Shown here in pieces: positions 1-9,426 of a DNA stretch of 64,000 bases. Below the pieces are notes generated by a model. The model was not told the DNA's origin and did no database searches. It was given only the letters and a program-made list of their open reading frames with translations. A program made the translations under genes and the position numbers. This DNA is from Nocardia camponoti (GTDB taxonomy: Bacteria; Actinomycetota; Actinomycetes; Mycobacteriales; Mycobacteriaceae): NCBI RefSeq assembly GCF_014646135.1, contig NZ_BMMW01000004.1:186001-250000 (forward strand). The letters run 5' to 3'. Every line of letters begins with the position of its first letter. The stretch's first letter is position 1.

Positions 1-1267
1 GAACGCGATGGTTGGGCGGGAATTTCGCGGCAACCTGTTCGGCCAGTTCTTCGGCCCGGTGGTGGGCGATGACGAAGTTTTCCTCGATCGCGCCGCAAAT
101 GCGCGCGTCGAGGTCAGCGCCGAATTCCGCCCACTTCGGCGCGGGGTCGGCCGAGGTGATCTCGGCTTCCGCTTCGCGTACCAGCGTGCGTAGTCGGTGG
201 CGAAGGTCGTGTTCGATGTCGGCACCCAACTCGGCGGCCCCGTCAACGAGGGTCACCTGCCAGGACGCCGTGCGCTGTCGCAACGCCTCGGCTTCGGCGC
301 GGGTCGCGGCGAGTCGCCGGGTGATCTCCGCGCGACTGCGCGGGTCGCGTAGCGCGTCGGACTCCGCGCGCATGGTCGCCCCGAGTTGGTCGGTGATCAG
401 CGCGATGTCGCGGGCTGCCGCACTAATCGCGACCGCGTCGGCGCGCGTGATCACGTAGTCGTTGAGATGCTCAAGTAGCTGCGGAACGCCAGAATCGCGG
501 TCACGTTGCGGATCGCCCAGTTCGGTTGCTTGGCGGTGCAACAGCGCTGACACCGGCGCCACGGCGAAATTCAGTCCGCTCGCTTCCAACAACGCGCGGT
601 CACGACCCAGCGTGAGCGACCAGTTCGGATTGCGGTCGATTTTGCTGAGCACACAGATAACCGACGGACACATCTGCTCGACGCGCCGCAAATAGTCGAG
701 TTGGCGTTCGGAAAGTTCACTCGCCGCGTCGACAACGTACAAAACAACGTCGGCGGCGGCGATCATCGACCACGCGACATTGTCGTGGACCGCCGACCCC
801 GGCGCGTCCATCACAACGAGGCCGCCGTGCAACAACGGGCTCGGTTCGGCGAATTCGGCGCGGACAACACCGGGGACGGCGAGCGCGGGTCCGGGGTGGC
901 GCGGGTCGATGGCTTGGCGCTCAACTCCGCCCGCTGCCTTCTTCACTGCGGTAGCGGCTGGCGCGACACCGTATTCGACAATGACCGGCACACTCGGCCG
1001 ACCATCGGTGGGGCTGACCGTCACGCCGACCAGGCTGTTGACCAGCGTGCTCATCCCCGACTGCGGTTCACCGACGACAACAAGTCGAACGCGTGGGTCG
1101 CCAAGCTTGGCCGCGACCATGCCGAGCCTGCTGTCGAGGTCATCGCGACCGGCCGCGCGGGCGAGGTCACGCAGATCGTCGACAACGCCGATGACGCCAG
1201 CCAACGCTTCCGGGTGTTTCACCGTCGCGGCCTGCAATCCGGCTGCGGCAGACAACTCGTTCCTCAC
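1..1267 (-). CDS. Dynamin-like GTPase (IniA/IniC type), 3' end outside window
   Basis: The minus strand stays open from a GTG at 1267 to the window edge, so the C-terminus is missing. Seen in the translation: a G1-like loop GEPQSGMST near residue 50, a switch II motif DAPG, and a base-recognition motif SKID, followed by a long helical, charged region typical of dynamin stalks. The family couples GTP hydrolysis to membrane remodelling; mycobacterial IniA/IniC are the closest named relatives I know. The invariant P-loop lysine is replaced by methionine, so nucleotide binding may be weak. It lies 30 nt downstream of a proline-rich protein gene on the same strand, likely in one operon with further dynamin genes beyond the edge. 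The plus-strand ORFs here are antisense shadows. Confidence 0.75.
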   Translation of the reverse strand, partial: MRNELSAAAGLQAATVKHPEALAGVIGVVDDLRDLARAAGRDDLDSRLGMVAAKLGDPRVRLVVVGEPQSGMSTLVNSLVGVTVSPTDGRPSVPVIVEYGVAPAATAVKKAAGGVERQAIDPRHPGPALAVPGVVRAEFAEPSPLLHGGLVVMDAPGSAVHDNVAWSMIAAADVVLYVVDAASELSERQLDYLRRVEQMCPSVICVLSKIDRNPNWSLTLGRDRALLEASGLNFAVAPVSALLHRQATELGDPQRDRDSGVPQLLEHLNDYVITRADAVAISAAARDIALITDQLGATMRAESDALRDPRSRAEITRRLAATRAEAEALRQRTASWQVTLVDGAAELGADIEHDLRHRLRTLVREAEAEITSADPAPKWAEFGADLDARICGAIEENFVIAHHRAEELAEQVAAKFPPNHRV

Positions 1268-1297
1268 TCTCGTCGGCTGCCCGGCCAGCTGCGCGGG

Positions 1298-3202
1298 CTA
1301 GGCGATGTCGTACCCGTGGTGATCGGCGACAAACGCCTGCGCGTGCGGGTCAAAGGTGGACGACCAGCCGTTGTTGAACAGGCCGGTTGTCACGCCATGG
1401 TAACTGTCGTTGTAGGAACCGTGGTCGGCAATCGGCTTCACTTCGAGTGGTTTGACCTGGACCGGAGTCGGTTGCACCGGCGCGACCGGCGTCGGCACCG
1501 TCACCGTTGGCGGGTGCGCGTCGACCGTCGGGGCTGGCTTCACCGTGGGCTGCTGCGTTGGCACCGTCACCGTTGGCTGCGGCACCGTTTGGGTTGGGAG
1601 GTCAACCGTCGGCGTTGGGTGCGGCGTGGTCGGGACGCTTGGCGTGGTGATCCCGCCGGTCGGATCCGGTTCTACCGGAAGCGGTTTCACGGGGGCGACC
1701 GTGATCGGTGCCTTCGTGATGTCAGGGATCGTTGGTGCCACGGTTGCCTTAGGCAGATCCGGCAGTTTCACCGGGGTCTGGTCGGCGGTCGGCAGCGTTG
1801 ACGGTGGCGTCACGACGGGCGCGACAGTGGGCGTGGTGACCGTCGGTAGTGAATACTCCTGCGGCACAACGGATTTCGTTGGCGGAGGCGGAGTGAAGAT
1901 CGCGGGAACCGCTGCGGCGGGTGCTGTGAGCGCGCCCGAACCCTGTGTTCCGCCAAGAACGTTGGCGATCGGGGTCGATGCCGCGTCGGGCTGGATCGTT
2001 GTTTGCAACGGGGTCGCGGTCACCGGGCTCGGTGCCGCAGGGGCTACCGGCGCGGCAGGCGCGATCGGCGCGGGTGCGACAACGGCTGGCGCGGGAGTCG
2101 GCGCGGTCAGGGCGGGCGACGTACCCAACGTGGGCGAGACCGGGACGGTTGGCGCGGCGGTACCGCCCGGCAGCCCACTCGACGCGCCCGGAGCAGCTCC
2201 GGTTGACGACGGCAAGCCAGTGCCGTTCGTGTTTTCCGTGCCGGGCTTGCCACTCGCGCTCAGCGGCTGTTGCGTCGTGCTGCCAAGCGACTGCTTGTCA
2301 GCATCGATTTGGCTGCCGACCTTGCTCGCGTCGGTAGACCCGTCGAGCTGGATGTCGCCTTTGGCCGACGACGCGACCCACACACCGTCAGCGCCCGCGT
2401 GCAGCCCGACATGGACCTCGCCGGTGATTTCCACGCCGAGCCCTTCGAAGCTCACATAGAAGTCGCCGATGCCGTTGAAACCATCGAGTTCGCCGAACTC
2501 GTCGATGCCCTTGAGTCCATCGAGACCGTCAAGGAAGTCATCGCCGAGGAAGTCGTCCCCCAGGAAGTTATCGCCTAGGAAGTCGTTGCCTAGGAAATTG
2601 TCACCGAGAAAACCGTCGCCGACACCGTCGTTAAAGCCGGGGACTTCGATGGGACCGACGTTATTGCCACCACCGACTCCAGGAGCGGGGAAGCTAGGCG
2701 CGCCCGGAGCAACGGGAGTGCCGACGGCGTTCCCGGGCGGGCCAGGGAAACCGATGCCATCGAAACCGCCACCGGATTCAACACCGGGAAACGCGCCCCC
2801 ACCGACTGGCTCGCCCTCGATCGGCGGCACCGCTGGATACGGCGAGGCGTGCCCGCTCACGTCGCCGAGCGCGCCGTCGAGATACGTTGGGCGCGAAGCA
2901 CTTTCGAGCGCACCGTTAACCGTCAGCGGATCCGTCGGATGACCAGGTGCCCCAACCCATCTGGGTGCGGCAGTCAGATCGGGGAAGGTCACCACTGGGC
3001 TCGGGCCGCTCGGGCCGGGGTCGGCCTTCGCAGGCTCGGTTGCCCACCCGACATAGCGACTGTCATCGTTGCTTGTGGTGTGTTCGTCTGCTCCGTTGGC
3101 CGCCACTAGGGCGCCGCCGGTGACATAAGCACTGGCCCGCGCCACTCGGGCGACGCCGTTAGCCACGCGATAGGCCAGGTCCGCATCGTCTGCGCGCGTC
3201 AT
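1298..3202 (-). CDS. Proline-rich low-complexity protein upstream of dynamin-like gene
   Basis: A 634-residue protein of unknown function. Residues 1-100 are mixed sequence without a clear signal peptide. Residues about 193-225 hold a pentapeptide repeat (FLGDN, FLGND, FLGDD), and residues 300-600 are Pro/Thr/Val/Ala-rich with many TP and PTP units. The C-terminus returns to a folded-looking segment ending HHGYDIA. In mycobacteria the dynamin genes iniA/iniC follow the low-complexity protein gene iniB, and the context here is analogous, but I do not see the IniB N-terminal domain. The start ATG at 3202 faces a divergent upstream region of 200 nt. It could be a membrane- or wall-associated partner of the dynamin; that is inference. 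Confidence 0.7.
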   Translation of the reverse strand: MTRADDADLAYRVANGVARVARASAYVTGGALVAANGADEHTTSNDDSRYVGWATEPAKADPGPSGPSPVVTFPDLTAAPRWVGAPGHPTDPLTVNGALESASRPTYLDGALGDVSGHASPYPAVPPIEGEPVGGGAFPGVESGGGFDGIGFPGPPGNAVGTPVAPGAPSFPAPGVGGGNNVGPIEVPGFNDGVGDGFLGDNFLGNDFLGDNFLGDDFLGDDFLDGLDGLKGIDEFGELDGFNGIGDFYVSFEGLGVEITGEVHVGLHAGADGVWVASSAKGDIQLDGSTDASKVGSQIDADKQSLGSTTQQPLSASGKPGTENTNGTGLPSSTGAAPGASSGLPGGTAAPTVPVSPTLGTSPALTAPTPAPAVVAPAPIAPAAPVAPAAPSPVTATPLQTTIQPDAASTPIANVLGGTQGSGALTAPAAAVPAIFTPPPPTKSVVPQEYSLPTVTTPTVAPVVTPPSTLPTADQTPVKLPDLPKATVAPTIPDITKAPITVAPVKPLPVEPDPTGGITTPSVPTTPHPTPTVDLPTQTVPQPTVTVPTQQPTVKPAPTVDAHPPTVTVPTPVAPVQPTPVQVKPLEVKPIADHGSYNDSYHGVTTGLFNNGWSSTFDPHAQAFVADHHGYDIA

Positions 3203-3402
3203 GCAAACTCCAAGATTTCACTTTTCGATCATCAAACACCATGCGCCGACATCGGGCCACTCTTTCGGGCAAGAAGAGCACCCGCCCAGCCACTGCAAGA
3301 GAACTCTAATGATTGCTCAACGGCGACTGAAGATCGCGGCCATAGCGTCGGGATCACCGACCAAGCAGTGTCGGTGTGACCCAAGCTCAGGAGGCCAATC
3401 CC

Positions 3403-3810
3403 ATGACCAAAACCCGCACTCGCCGCCACCTTCGCGCTACCGCGTTGCTCGGCGGGCTCGTCCTGATTACCGCGCCGCTTGTCGGGTTTGCGAGCGCTGA
3501 CCAGGGCGGCAACGACGAACACGTCACCATCACGTGTACGGCTCCCCCCGGTACACCGCTCCCCGAGTTTGAGCATTCGGTCCCCGCGTCATTGGCCGAC
3601 GGCACCGAACTCGTCCCCGCACCGGCCGGTTCGGCCTTCGACCACACGATCGAAGCCCCGTCGCCCGCGACGCCTCTTGACGGGACCAAGTTCGTCCCCG
3701 CTCCCCCGGGCTCAGGTTTCGACAACACGATCGAAGCGCGACCAGCACCCGGTGCGCACTTCGACGGCGAACTCACGTGCGGGCCGAAGCTGCCCACGCC
3801 CCCGCGCTGA
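3403..3810 (+). CDS. Small secreted protein with two internal repeats
   Basis: I start at the ATG at 3403 because a perfect AGGAGG sits at 3389-3394, although the frame opens upstream at 3376. The 135-residue product has a Sec signal peptide (basic MTKTRTRRHLR, hydrophobic core, cleavage near GFASA). The mature part contains two imperfect copies of a motif around DGTELVPAPAGSAFDHTIEA. Two cysteines remain in the mature protein, one near each end. No enzymatic motif is visible and I do not recognise the family. It stands alone between the divergent proline-rich gene and the two-component system. Confidence 0.7.
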   Translation: MTKTRTRRHLRATALLGGLVLITAPLVGFASADQGGNDEHVTITCTAPPGTPLPEFEHSVPASLADGTELVPAPAGSAFDHTIEAPSPATPLDGTKFVPAPPGSGFDNTIEARPAPGAHFDGELTCGPKLPTPPR

Positions 3811-3845
3811 CCTCGATAAATGTGCCGAGCAACTAGGGTAAAGCG

Positions 3846-4538
3846 ATGACCGGACACCAGATCTTGGTCGTTGACGACGAGGTCAGGGTGCTCGCGTCAC
3901 TGCGGCGTGGCCTTGAACTCGCTGGCTTCGACGTCATCACCGCGAGCGATGGTGCCCGCGCGCTCACGCTTGTTGGTTCGGCAGCGCCGGACGCGATGGT
4001 GCTCGATGTGAACATGCCTGAACTCGACGGCGTCGGCGTCGTGACCGCACTGCGCGCGATGGGCAACGACATCCCCATCTGCGTCCTCTCCGCGCGCAGT
4101 GCGGTCACCGATCGCATCGCGACACTTGAGCGCGGCGCTGACGACTACCTCACCAAACCGTTCGACTTGGGCGAATTGGTCGCGCGACTACGTTCGCTGC
4201 TGCGACGCAGCGCGGCGGCGAGCCCGCAGGGTGCACACACCGTGCAGGTCGGCGAGGTGGTTGTCGATCGCGCTGGGCATCGCGTGCACGCGGGCGGACA
4301 GCCGGTTGAGTTGACCAAGCGCGAATTCGAACTGCTCGCAATGCTCGCCGACAACGCTGGCATGGTGGTGAGTCGCGAACAGATTCTGTCGAAGGTGTGG
4401 GGCTACGACTTCGTCACCGAGACCAATGTCGTCGACGTTTTCGTTTCCTATCTTCGACGGAAATTGGAGGCCAATGGCGTGCCTCGGGTGGTGCACACCG
4501 TGCGCGGCGTTGGCTTCGTGCTGCGGGACCGGCCGTGA
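3846..4538 (+). CDS. prrA: OmpR/PhoB-family response regulator, PrrA-like
   Basis: A 230-residue response regulator. The receiver domain (residues 4-118) has acidic pair DD at 10-11, phospho-acceptor D54 in VLDVNMP and the conserved lysine in LTKPFD. The C-terminal winged helix (130-228) ends with the OmpR hallmark VVDVFVSYLRRKLE and VRGVGFVL. Wording throughout closely matches mycobacterial PrrA as I recall it, for example VVTALRAM and CVLSARS. It activates or represses promoters on phosphorylation by the partner kinase. It overlaps the kinase start by 4 nt (GTGA), so the two are translationally coupled. Confidence 0.9.
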   Translation: MTGHQILVVDDEVRVLASLRRGLELAGFDVITASDGARALTLVGSAAPDAMVLDVNMPELDGVGVVTALRAMGNDIPICVLSARSAVTDRIATLERGADDYLTKPFDLGELVARLRSLLRRSAAASPQGAHTVQVGEVVVDRAGHRVHAGGQPVELTKREFELLAMLADNAGMVVSREQILSKVWGYDFVTETNVVDVFVSYLRRKLEANGVPRVVHTVRGVGFVLRDRP

Positions 4539-5905
4539 GGTCGCTGTCGCTGCGGACGCGAGTCGCTGTCGTTTCCGGGCTCGTTGCCGCGCTGGTCGCG
4601 GTGACCTTGGGCATTGCCTACGCGGCGCTGCTTGAGGTCGCCGGGACCAGGCAACTCGACGAGACGATTTCGACCCTGCACGTCGAAGTCGCCGACGGCG
4701 CGCTGTCGCCCGCGACGCCAGCGCCGCTGAGCCCTCCTCCCGCGCCAAACACCGATCCGCACAGCACATCGTCGGCCGCACCTGATGGACAGAGCGCATC
4801 GCCCCGCACCCCAGCCGCCGAACCAAATCCTGACTCGCGAGCTCCTGCCGAGGTTCGTGATCCCGCCGATCCCGCCCTGGGTCCCGGCGGTCCTTTCGCC
4901 GTAGTCGCGCAGGTAGAAGGCGCACCGGGCATGTTGGTGCAGCTCAATCCTGATCGCGCGTCGGTCAATTCGGCCGTCACCCGCAGTCAGCTCATCGGGC
5001 TCGGCATTGGCATCGCTGGTGTGGTCCTCGCGGCTGGCCTCGGGTGGCTGTTGGCGGGCGTAGTCGCTAGACCGCTGCGTCGATTGGCGACAGCGACGCG
5101 CGAAATCGACACTCTCGACGCACTGCCGCCGCTGTCCGGTCGCGGCGCACGCGAAGCGGAAGAACTGTCCGACGCCATCACCCGCATGCTCGCCCGCCTC
5201 GAAACCGCCCATGCCGAAACTCGTGCCGCGCTGGCCAGTGCCCGCGATTTCGCCGCCGTCTGTGCCCATGAACTCCGGACCCCGCTCACGGCGATCCGCA
5301 CGGATCTGCAAGTTCTCGCTGGCGACGACCTACCAGCCGACCAACGTCCGCTTGTTCTCGCCGACGTGCTCGCCGCCGAAAGCCAGATCGAACACACCCT
5401 CGCCGACCTCGAACGGCTTGCCGTTGGCGAACTGACTACCAACACCGCGTTCGAGTCGTTCGACCTGTGCGATGTTGTTGATCGCGCGGTGCACGATGCC
5501 GCGCGGGCCTATCCGGGCGTCGAGGTGACGCTGAGCGGCTGCGATCCGGTCGAGTTGACCGGGCTGCCTGGCGGAATCCTGCTTGTGATCACGAATGCCG
5601 TCGCCAACGCCGTCCATCATGGTGAAGCGACGCGCGTTGTGGTCGCGGCGACCGCCGACGACAACGAAGTTGAGTTGATCATTGACGACAACGGAACGGG
5701 CATCGCGAAGTCGGTGGCACCCAACGCTTTTGACCGGTTTGTGAAGCGGCCAGGTTCGCCCGGTTCAGGGCTCGGCTTGGCGCTAGTGCGACAGCAGGCT
5801 GAATTGCACGGTGGCACAGCGGAATTGGGGCCCAGTCCGCTCGGCGGGGGACGACTACGCATCCGCCTACCGCGCGTGCAGGCGCCGGTTCGTACCGACG
5901 CCTGA
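4535..5905 (+). CDS. prrB: Sensor histidine kinase, PrrB-like
   Basis: The start is GTG at 4535 inside the stop of prrA; the longer frame upstream overlaps prrA and is not used. The 456-residue product has TM1 at about residues 13-33, an extracytoplasmic Pro/Ala-rich segment, TM2 at about 150-175 followed by HAMP, an H-box ASARDFAAVCAHELRTPL with H245, and an HATPase_c domain with an N box (ITNAVANAVHH), DDNGTG and GSGLGLALV. The kinase core resembles PrrB of mycobacteria. The extracellular region is proline-rich and low-complexity, suggesting a fast-evolving sensor part. It is convergent with lepA, only 8 nt away. Confidence 0.9.
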   Translation: MRSLSLRTRVAVVSGLVAALVAVTLGIAYAALLEVAGTRQLDETISTLHVEVADGALSPATPAPLSPPPAPNTDPHSTSSAAPDGQSASPRTPAAEPNPDSRAPAEVRDPADPALGPGGPFAVVAQVEGAPGMLVQLNPDRASVNSAVTRSQLIGLGIGIAGVVLAAGLGWLLAGVVARPLRRLATATREIDTLDALPPLSGRGAREAEELSDAITRMLARLETAHAETRAALASARDFAAVCAHELRTPLTAIRTDLQVLAGDDLPADQRPLVLADVLAAESQIEHTLADLERLAVGELTTNTAFESFDLCDVVDRAVHDAARAYPGVEVTLSGCDPVELTGLPGGILLVITNAVANAVHHGEATRVVVAATADDNEVELIIDDNGTGIAKSVAPNAFDRFVKRPGSPGSGLGLALVRQQAELHGGTAELGPSPLGGGRLRIRLPRVQAPVRTDA

Positions 5906-5913
5906 ACTACGAC

Positions 5914-7764
5914 CTACTTCTTTGGCTTGTCTGAATCCGACGACAGCGCGGCGACGAACGCTTCCTGCGGAACCTCAACGCGCCCAATCGTCTTCATCCG
6001 CTTCTTGCCTTCCTTCTGCTTTTCCAGCAGCTTGCGCTTACGGCTGATGTCGCCGCCGTAGCACTTGGCAAGCACGTCCTTGCGGATCGCGCGGATGTTT
6101 TCGCGGGCGATGATCTTCGCCCCGATCGCCGCCTGAATCGGCACCTCGAACTGCTGACGCGGGATCAGTTCGCGCAGCTTGGTCGTCATTTTGTGCCCGT
6201 ACGCCTGGGCCGCGTCCTTATGCACGATGGCACTGAACGCGTCGACCGCCTCGCCCTGCAGGAGGATGTCGACCTTCACCAACGCGGCTTCCTGCTCGCC
6301 CGCCTCTTCGTAATCGAGCGACGCGTAACCGCGCGTGCGCGACTTCAGCGAGTCGAAGAAGTCGAAAATAATCTCGGCCATCGGCAGCGTGTAGCGCATT
6401 TCCACGCGCGTTTCCGACAGGTAATCCATGCCGAGCAATTCGCCGCGACGCGCCTGGCACAGTTCCATGATCGTGCCAACGAACTCACTTGGCGCGATCA
6501 CCGTGCACTTGGTGATGGGCTCGTAAATCTCGCGTGCCTTGCCTTCTGGCCAGAACGACGGGTTCGTGACCACGTGTTCAGTGCCGTCTTCCATGACAAC
6601 GCGATAGATCACGTTCGGCGCGGTGGAAATGAGGTCGAGGCCGAATTCGCGCTGCAGCCGTTCGCGCGTGATTTCCATGTGGAGCAGTCCGAGGAAGCCA
6701 CAGCGGAAACCGAACCCAAGCGCGACGGAGGTTTCCGGCACGTAGGTGAGCGCGGCGTCGTTGAGCTGCAGTTTGTCGAGCGCGTCGCGCAGCACCGGGT
6801 AGTCAGAACCGTCGACCGGGTACAGGCCGGAGTAGACCATTGGGCGCGGCTCGTGATAGCCAGCGAGCGCCTGGACGGCACCGTCGCGCGCGGAGGTGAC
6901 GGTATCGCCGACCTTCGACTGACGAACGTCCTTCACACCGGTGATCAGGTACCCAACCTCGCCGACGCCGAGACCCTGCGTTGGCTTCGGTTCGGGCGAA
7001 ACGATGCCGATTTCCAGCAGCTCATGGGTGGCGCCGGTCGACATCATCTTGATCTTCTGCCGTGGCATGAGCTTGCCGTCAACCACGCGGACGTAGGTGA
7101 CGACGCCACGGTAGGTGTCATAAACCGAGTCGAAAATGAGGGCGCGCGGCGGTGCGTCGGAGTCGCCGACCGGGGCCGGGATCTCGGCGATCACCTTGTC
7201 GAGCAGCTCGGTCACACCGACGCCGGTTTTGCCCGACACGCGCAGCACGTCCTCGGGTTCACACCCGACAATGTGAGCGATCTCGGCGGCGTAGCGATCG
7301 GGATCGGCGGCAGGCAGATCGATCTTGTTGAGGACCGGGATGATCGTGAGGTCGCGTTCCATCGCCAGATACAGGTTGGCGAGCGTCTGCGCTTCAATGC
7401 CCTGAGCGGCGTCAACCAGCAGGATCGCGCCTTCACACGCCTCAAGCGCACGCGACACTTCATAGGTGAAGTCGACGTGGCCCGGAGTGTCGATCAGGTG
7501 CAGGACGTAGTCGGTGCCATCGACCTGCCACGGCAGACGCACGTTCTGCGCCTTGATCGTGATGCCGCGCTCGCGTTCGATGTCCATGCGGTCCAGGTAC
7601 TGGGCGCGCATGGACCGGTCGTCGACCACACCGGTCAGCTGCAACATCCGATCGGCCAGGGTCGACTTGCCGTGGTCGATGTGGGCGATGATGCAGAAGT
7701 TCCGGATCCGGGACGGATCGGTGAACGTCGTGTCGACAAAGCTAGGCACGGGTCTCCTGGTCAC
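5914..7764 (-). CDS. lepA: Elongation factor 4 (LepA)
   Basis: A full-length 616-residue translational GTPase that back-translocates or remodels stalled ribosomes. G1 is AHIDHGKST, G3 is DTPGHVDF and G4 is NKID. Domain II, EF-G-like domains III and V and the LepA-specific C-terminal domain (QFEVPIQAAIGAKIIARENI, KCYGGDISRKRKLLEKQKEGKK) follow. The first residues MTRRPVPSFVDTTF are the usual actinobacterial extension. Its 5' side is directly abutted by the integrase of the mobile element, only 35 nt away, so its native promoter may have been separated from it by the insertion. Confidence 0.97.
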   Translation of the reverse strand: MTRRPVPSFVDTTFTDPSRIRNFCIIAHIDHGKSTLADRMLQLTGVVDDRSMRAQYLDRMDIERERGITIKAQNVRLPWQVDGTDYVLHLIDTPGHVDFTYEVSRALEACEGAILLVDAAQGIEAQTLANLYLAMERDLTIIPVLNKIDLPAADPDRYAAEIAHIVGCEPEDVLRVSGKTGVGVTELLDKVIAEIPAPVGDSDAPPRALIFDSVYDTYRGVVTYVRVVDGKLMPRQKIKMMSTGATHELLEIGIVSPEPKPTQGLGVGEVGYLITGVKDVRQSKVGDTVTSARDGAVQALAGYHEPRPMVYSGLYPVDGSDYPVLRDALDKLQLNDAALTYVPETSVALGFGFRCGFLGLLHMEITRERLQREFGLDLISTAPNVIYRVVMEDGTEHVVTNPSFWPEGKAREIYEPITKCTVIAPSEFVGTIMELCQARRGELLGMDYLSETRVEMRYTLPMAEIIFDFFDSLKSRTRGYASLDYEEAGEQEAALVKVDILLQGEAVDAFSAIVHKDAAQAYGHKMTTKLRELIPRQQFEVPIQAAIGAKIIARENIRAIRKDVLAKCYGGDISRKRKLLEKQKEGKKRMKTIGRVEVPQEAFVAALSSDSDKPKK

Positions 7765-7799
7765 AAGTGGGATTCGGCGTTGTCCATGATCCCACGAGG
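7765..7799. other. Candidate attL region between lepA and integrase
   Basis: This 35-nt spacer is the only sequence between the lepA start and the integrase stop. The lepA start is chromosomal and the integrase belongs to the element, so the crossover site should lie here or overlap the integrase 3' end. No tRNA 3' end is recognisable. A matching direct repeat at the right end was not found by eye. Confidence 0.35.
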
Positions 7800-9023
7800 C
7801 TAGGCAGCCTCGGCCCGCAGGTCCGATCCCATCCCATTCTCATCCCATCGCTGCGCAGTAATGTCTTGGAGCGCTTCGTCCATGTCTTCTCTCAGAGCGT
7901 CTTCCTGGCCGGGCCACAGGTGGACGTAAACCTTCCATGTCATATTCGGAGTGGAGTGTCCTAGAAGTTCGCTGACCGTCTTTACATCACGTCCCTTGAA
8001 GATTAGCCGCGACGCGAAGTAGTGACGCAGGTCGTGCCATGACCACTCCGTCCCGAGCCCCGCTTTCTCACACGCTCGGCGGAAGTTGCCACCGAGCAAA
8101 GTGGCATACCAGCGTCCACCACGCGGCGCGGCGAAGATCAGGTCGCCGGGACCACGGCTGTGGGCATCGTCGGCCAGATAGGCGGCGAGGGTCGCCACAG
8201 CCGACTTGGACAACGGAATGGTGCGGCGCGAAGACTTGGTCTTGGGCGTGATCGGTTCCTTTTTGGGGCTGCGTGCGGCCTGCTGGACCACGTTGAGTTC
8301 TCGCCGCACGAAGTTCACGTCCTGGACGCGGAGGCCAGCGACTTCGCTGACCCGCAGGCCAGTCAGCGCGCTCAGCAGGATCATGATGGAGACGGTCTCG
8401 GAGGCGTGTTCCCGAACGCGACTGATGAGCTGTGGCGTGAGGAGCTCTGTGGCAGTCGGGCCTTTCAGGCCCTCTTCGTAGTCGTCTCCATCGAGCCTGA
8501 ACTTCCTGGCCGCGTTCTTGACAATCAGCTCATCGTCAACAGCAATTTGGAGAAGAGTCGTCAGGTGCTGGAGGTACAACGATGCCGTCGAGAGCTGGAT
8601 TGCCTTTCCCTTACACCACGGTCGCCCAGTGAGGAGCAAGTCAGTCCAGTCACGGATATCACTGCGTTGAATCTGCGCCAGGCTGAGCTTTGCCAGCGGC
8701 CCCAGGTTGTTGATGAATTGCTGCCGAGCCTTGAAGGTTCCATCTTTGCGGGCACGGTCCCGCCATTTCTCGGCATACGACTTAACATTCTGCTTGCCGA
8801 GGTCAGGGTTGACGTATTCACCGTCACGGAGCTTGGCTTCTATTTTGCTCTTGAAGTATTCAGCCGTGTCGGGAATATCGTAGCGACCTCGTTTGTCGAA
8901 TGTTTTCGAGTCCGGTATTCCATTCTGATCCTCCCAGCGAACGATGTACCGCTTCACCTTCTTCTTTGGGCCGCCCCGCGGGCCCATCATGATTTCACGA
9001 ACCTGGATACTTGCCATCTCCAC
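7800..9023 (-). CDS. int: Tyrosine recombinase / phage-type integrase
   Basis: A 407-residue site-specific recombinase. It has an N-terminal arm-binding-like segment (1-75), a SAM-like core-binding domain (about 78-165) and a catalytic domain with R224 in TGLRVSEV, H330 and R333 in HDLRHYF, H356 in LLGHST and nucleophile Y366 in WKVYVH. The start is GTG at 9023 or ATG at 9017; neither has a strong ribosome site. It should integrate and excise the element, with its reaction next to lepA. The catalytic set is complete, so the enzyme is probably active. Confidence 0.93.
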   Translation of the reverse strand: MEMASIQVREIMMGPRGGPKKKVKRYIVRWEDQNGIPDSKTFDKRGRYDIPDTAEYFKSKIEAKLRDGEYVNPDLGKQNVKSYAEKWRDRARKDGTFKARQQFINNLGPLAKLSLAQIQRSDIRDWTDLLLTGRPWCKGKAIQLSTASLYLQHLTTLLQIAVDDELIVKNAARKFRLDGDDYEEGLKGPTATELLTPQLISRVREHASETVSIMILLSALTGLRVSEVAGLRVQDVNFVRRELNVVQQAARSPKKEPITPKTKSSRRTIPLSKSAVATLAAYLADDAHSRGPGDLIFAAPRGGRWYATLLGGNFRRACEKAGLGTEWSWHDLRHYFASRLIFKGRDVKTVSELLGHSTPNMTWKVYVHLWPGQEDALREDMDEALQDITAQRWDENGMGSDLRAEAA

Positions 9024-9222
9024 ACTCTCTGGATCGAATTATCTTGCGCGCCCCCTTAGATCGAGGCGCTAGCAAACTATTGATTGCCAACCGAACATCC
9101 GTCTACCGAGAAAAGTTAGCCGACGGATAGCTGAGCCGCGCCCTACGTACGCGATCCGACCCCCCGCAGACCTATCGTCATTGGAGGGTCGGAGATTCCG
9201 GTCTCAGCCGAGAACGCGTGCC

Positions 9223-9426
9223 TTATGCAGCTCGCCGAGTGCGGCTGGTTTTTAGGAGATCCCGCTCCCACTCTTCTATGTCGATCAGCCGATATCGCCG
9301 GTACCGGCCGACCTTTATGTAGCGAGGACCTTTTCCGGCTGATGCCCATACGGATATCGTCTTCACTGGGACCTGAAAGCGCCTGGCCAGATCTTCGGAG
9401 GTGAGCCATACCTCATCGGCGGTCAC
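9223..9426 (-). CDS. Excisionase-like HTH protein (MerR/HTH_17 type)
   Basis: I start at GTG 9426, which overlaps the stop of the upstream gene (GTGA) and has a GGAAG ribosome site 8 nt away; the frame is open to 9459. The product is 67 residues. WLTSEDLARRFQVPVKTISVWASAGKGPRYIKVGRYRRYRLIDIEEW is a winged HTH of the AlpA/Xis class (DNA-binding helix near VKTISVWAS). Such proteins bend att DNA to favour excision. It lies 199 nt upstream of the integrase on the same strand. Confidence 0.8.
   Translation of the reverse strand: MTADEVWLTSEDLARRFQVPVKTISVWASAGKGPRYIKVGRYRRYRLIDIEEWERDLLKTSRTRRAA

Noticed and set aside
12..1801. Long plus-strand ORFs at the window start
   Set aside because: They are antisense to the dynamin-like and proline-rich genes. 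The minus frame shows G1, G3 and G4 motifs, whereas the plus frames are Arg/Ser-rich with no domain.
6193..7803. 536-codon plus-strand ORF opposite lepA
   Set aside because: It is an antisense shadow of a highly conserved gene; its translation is His/Arg/Val-rich without motifs.
7765..7900. tRNA gene as attachment site
   Set aside because: No cloverleaf or TpsiC-like sequence is visible between lepA and the integrase.
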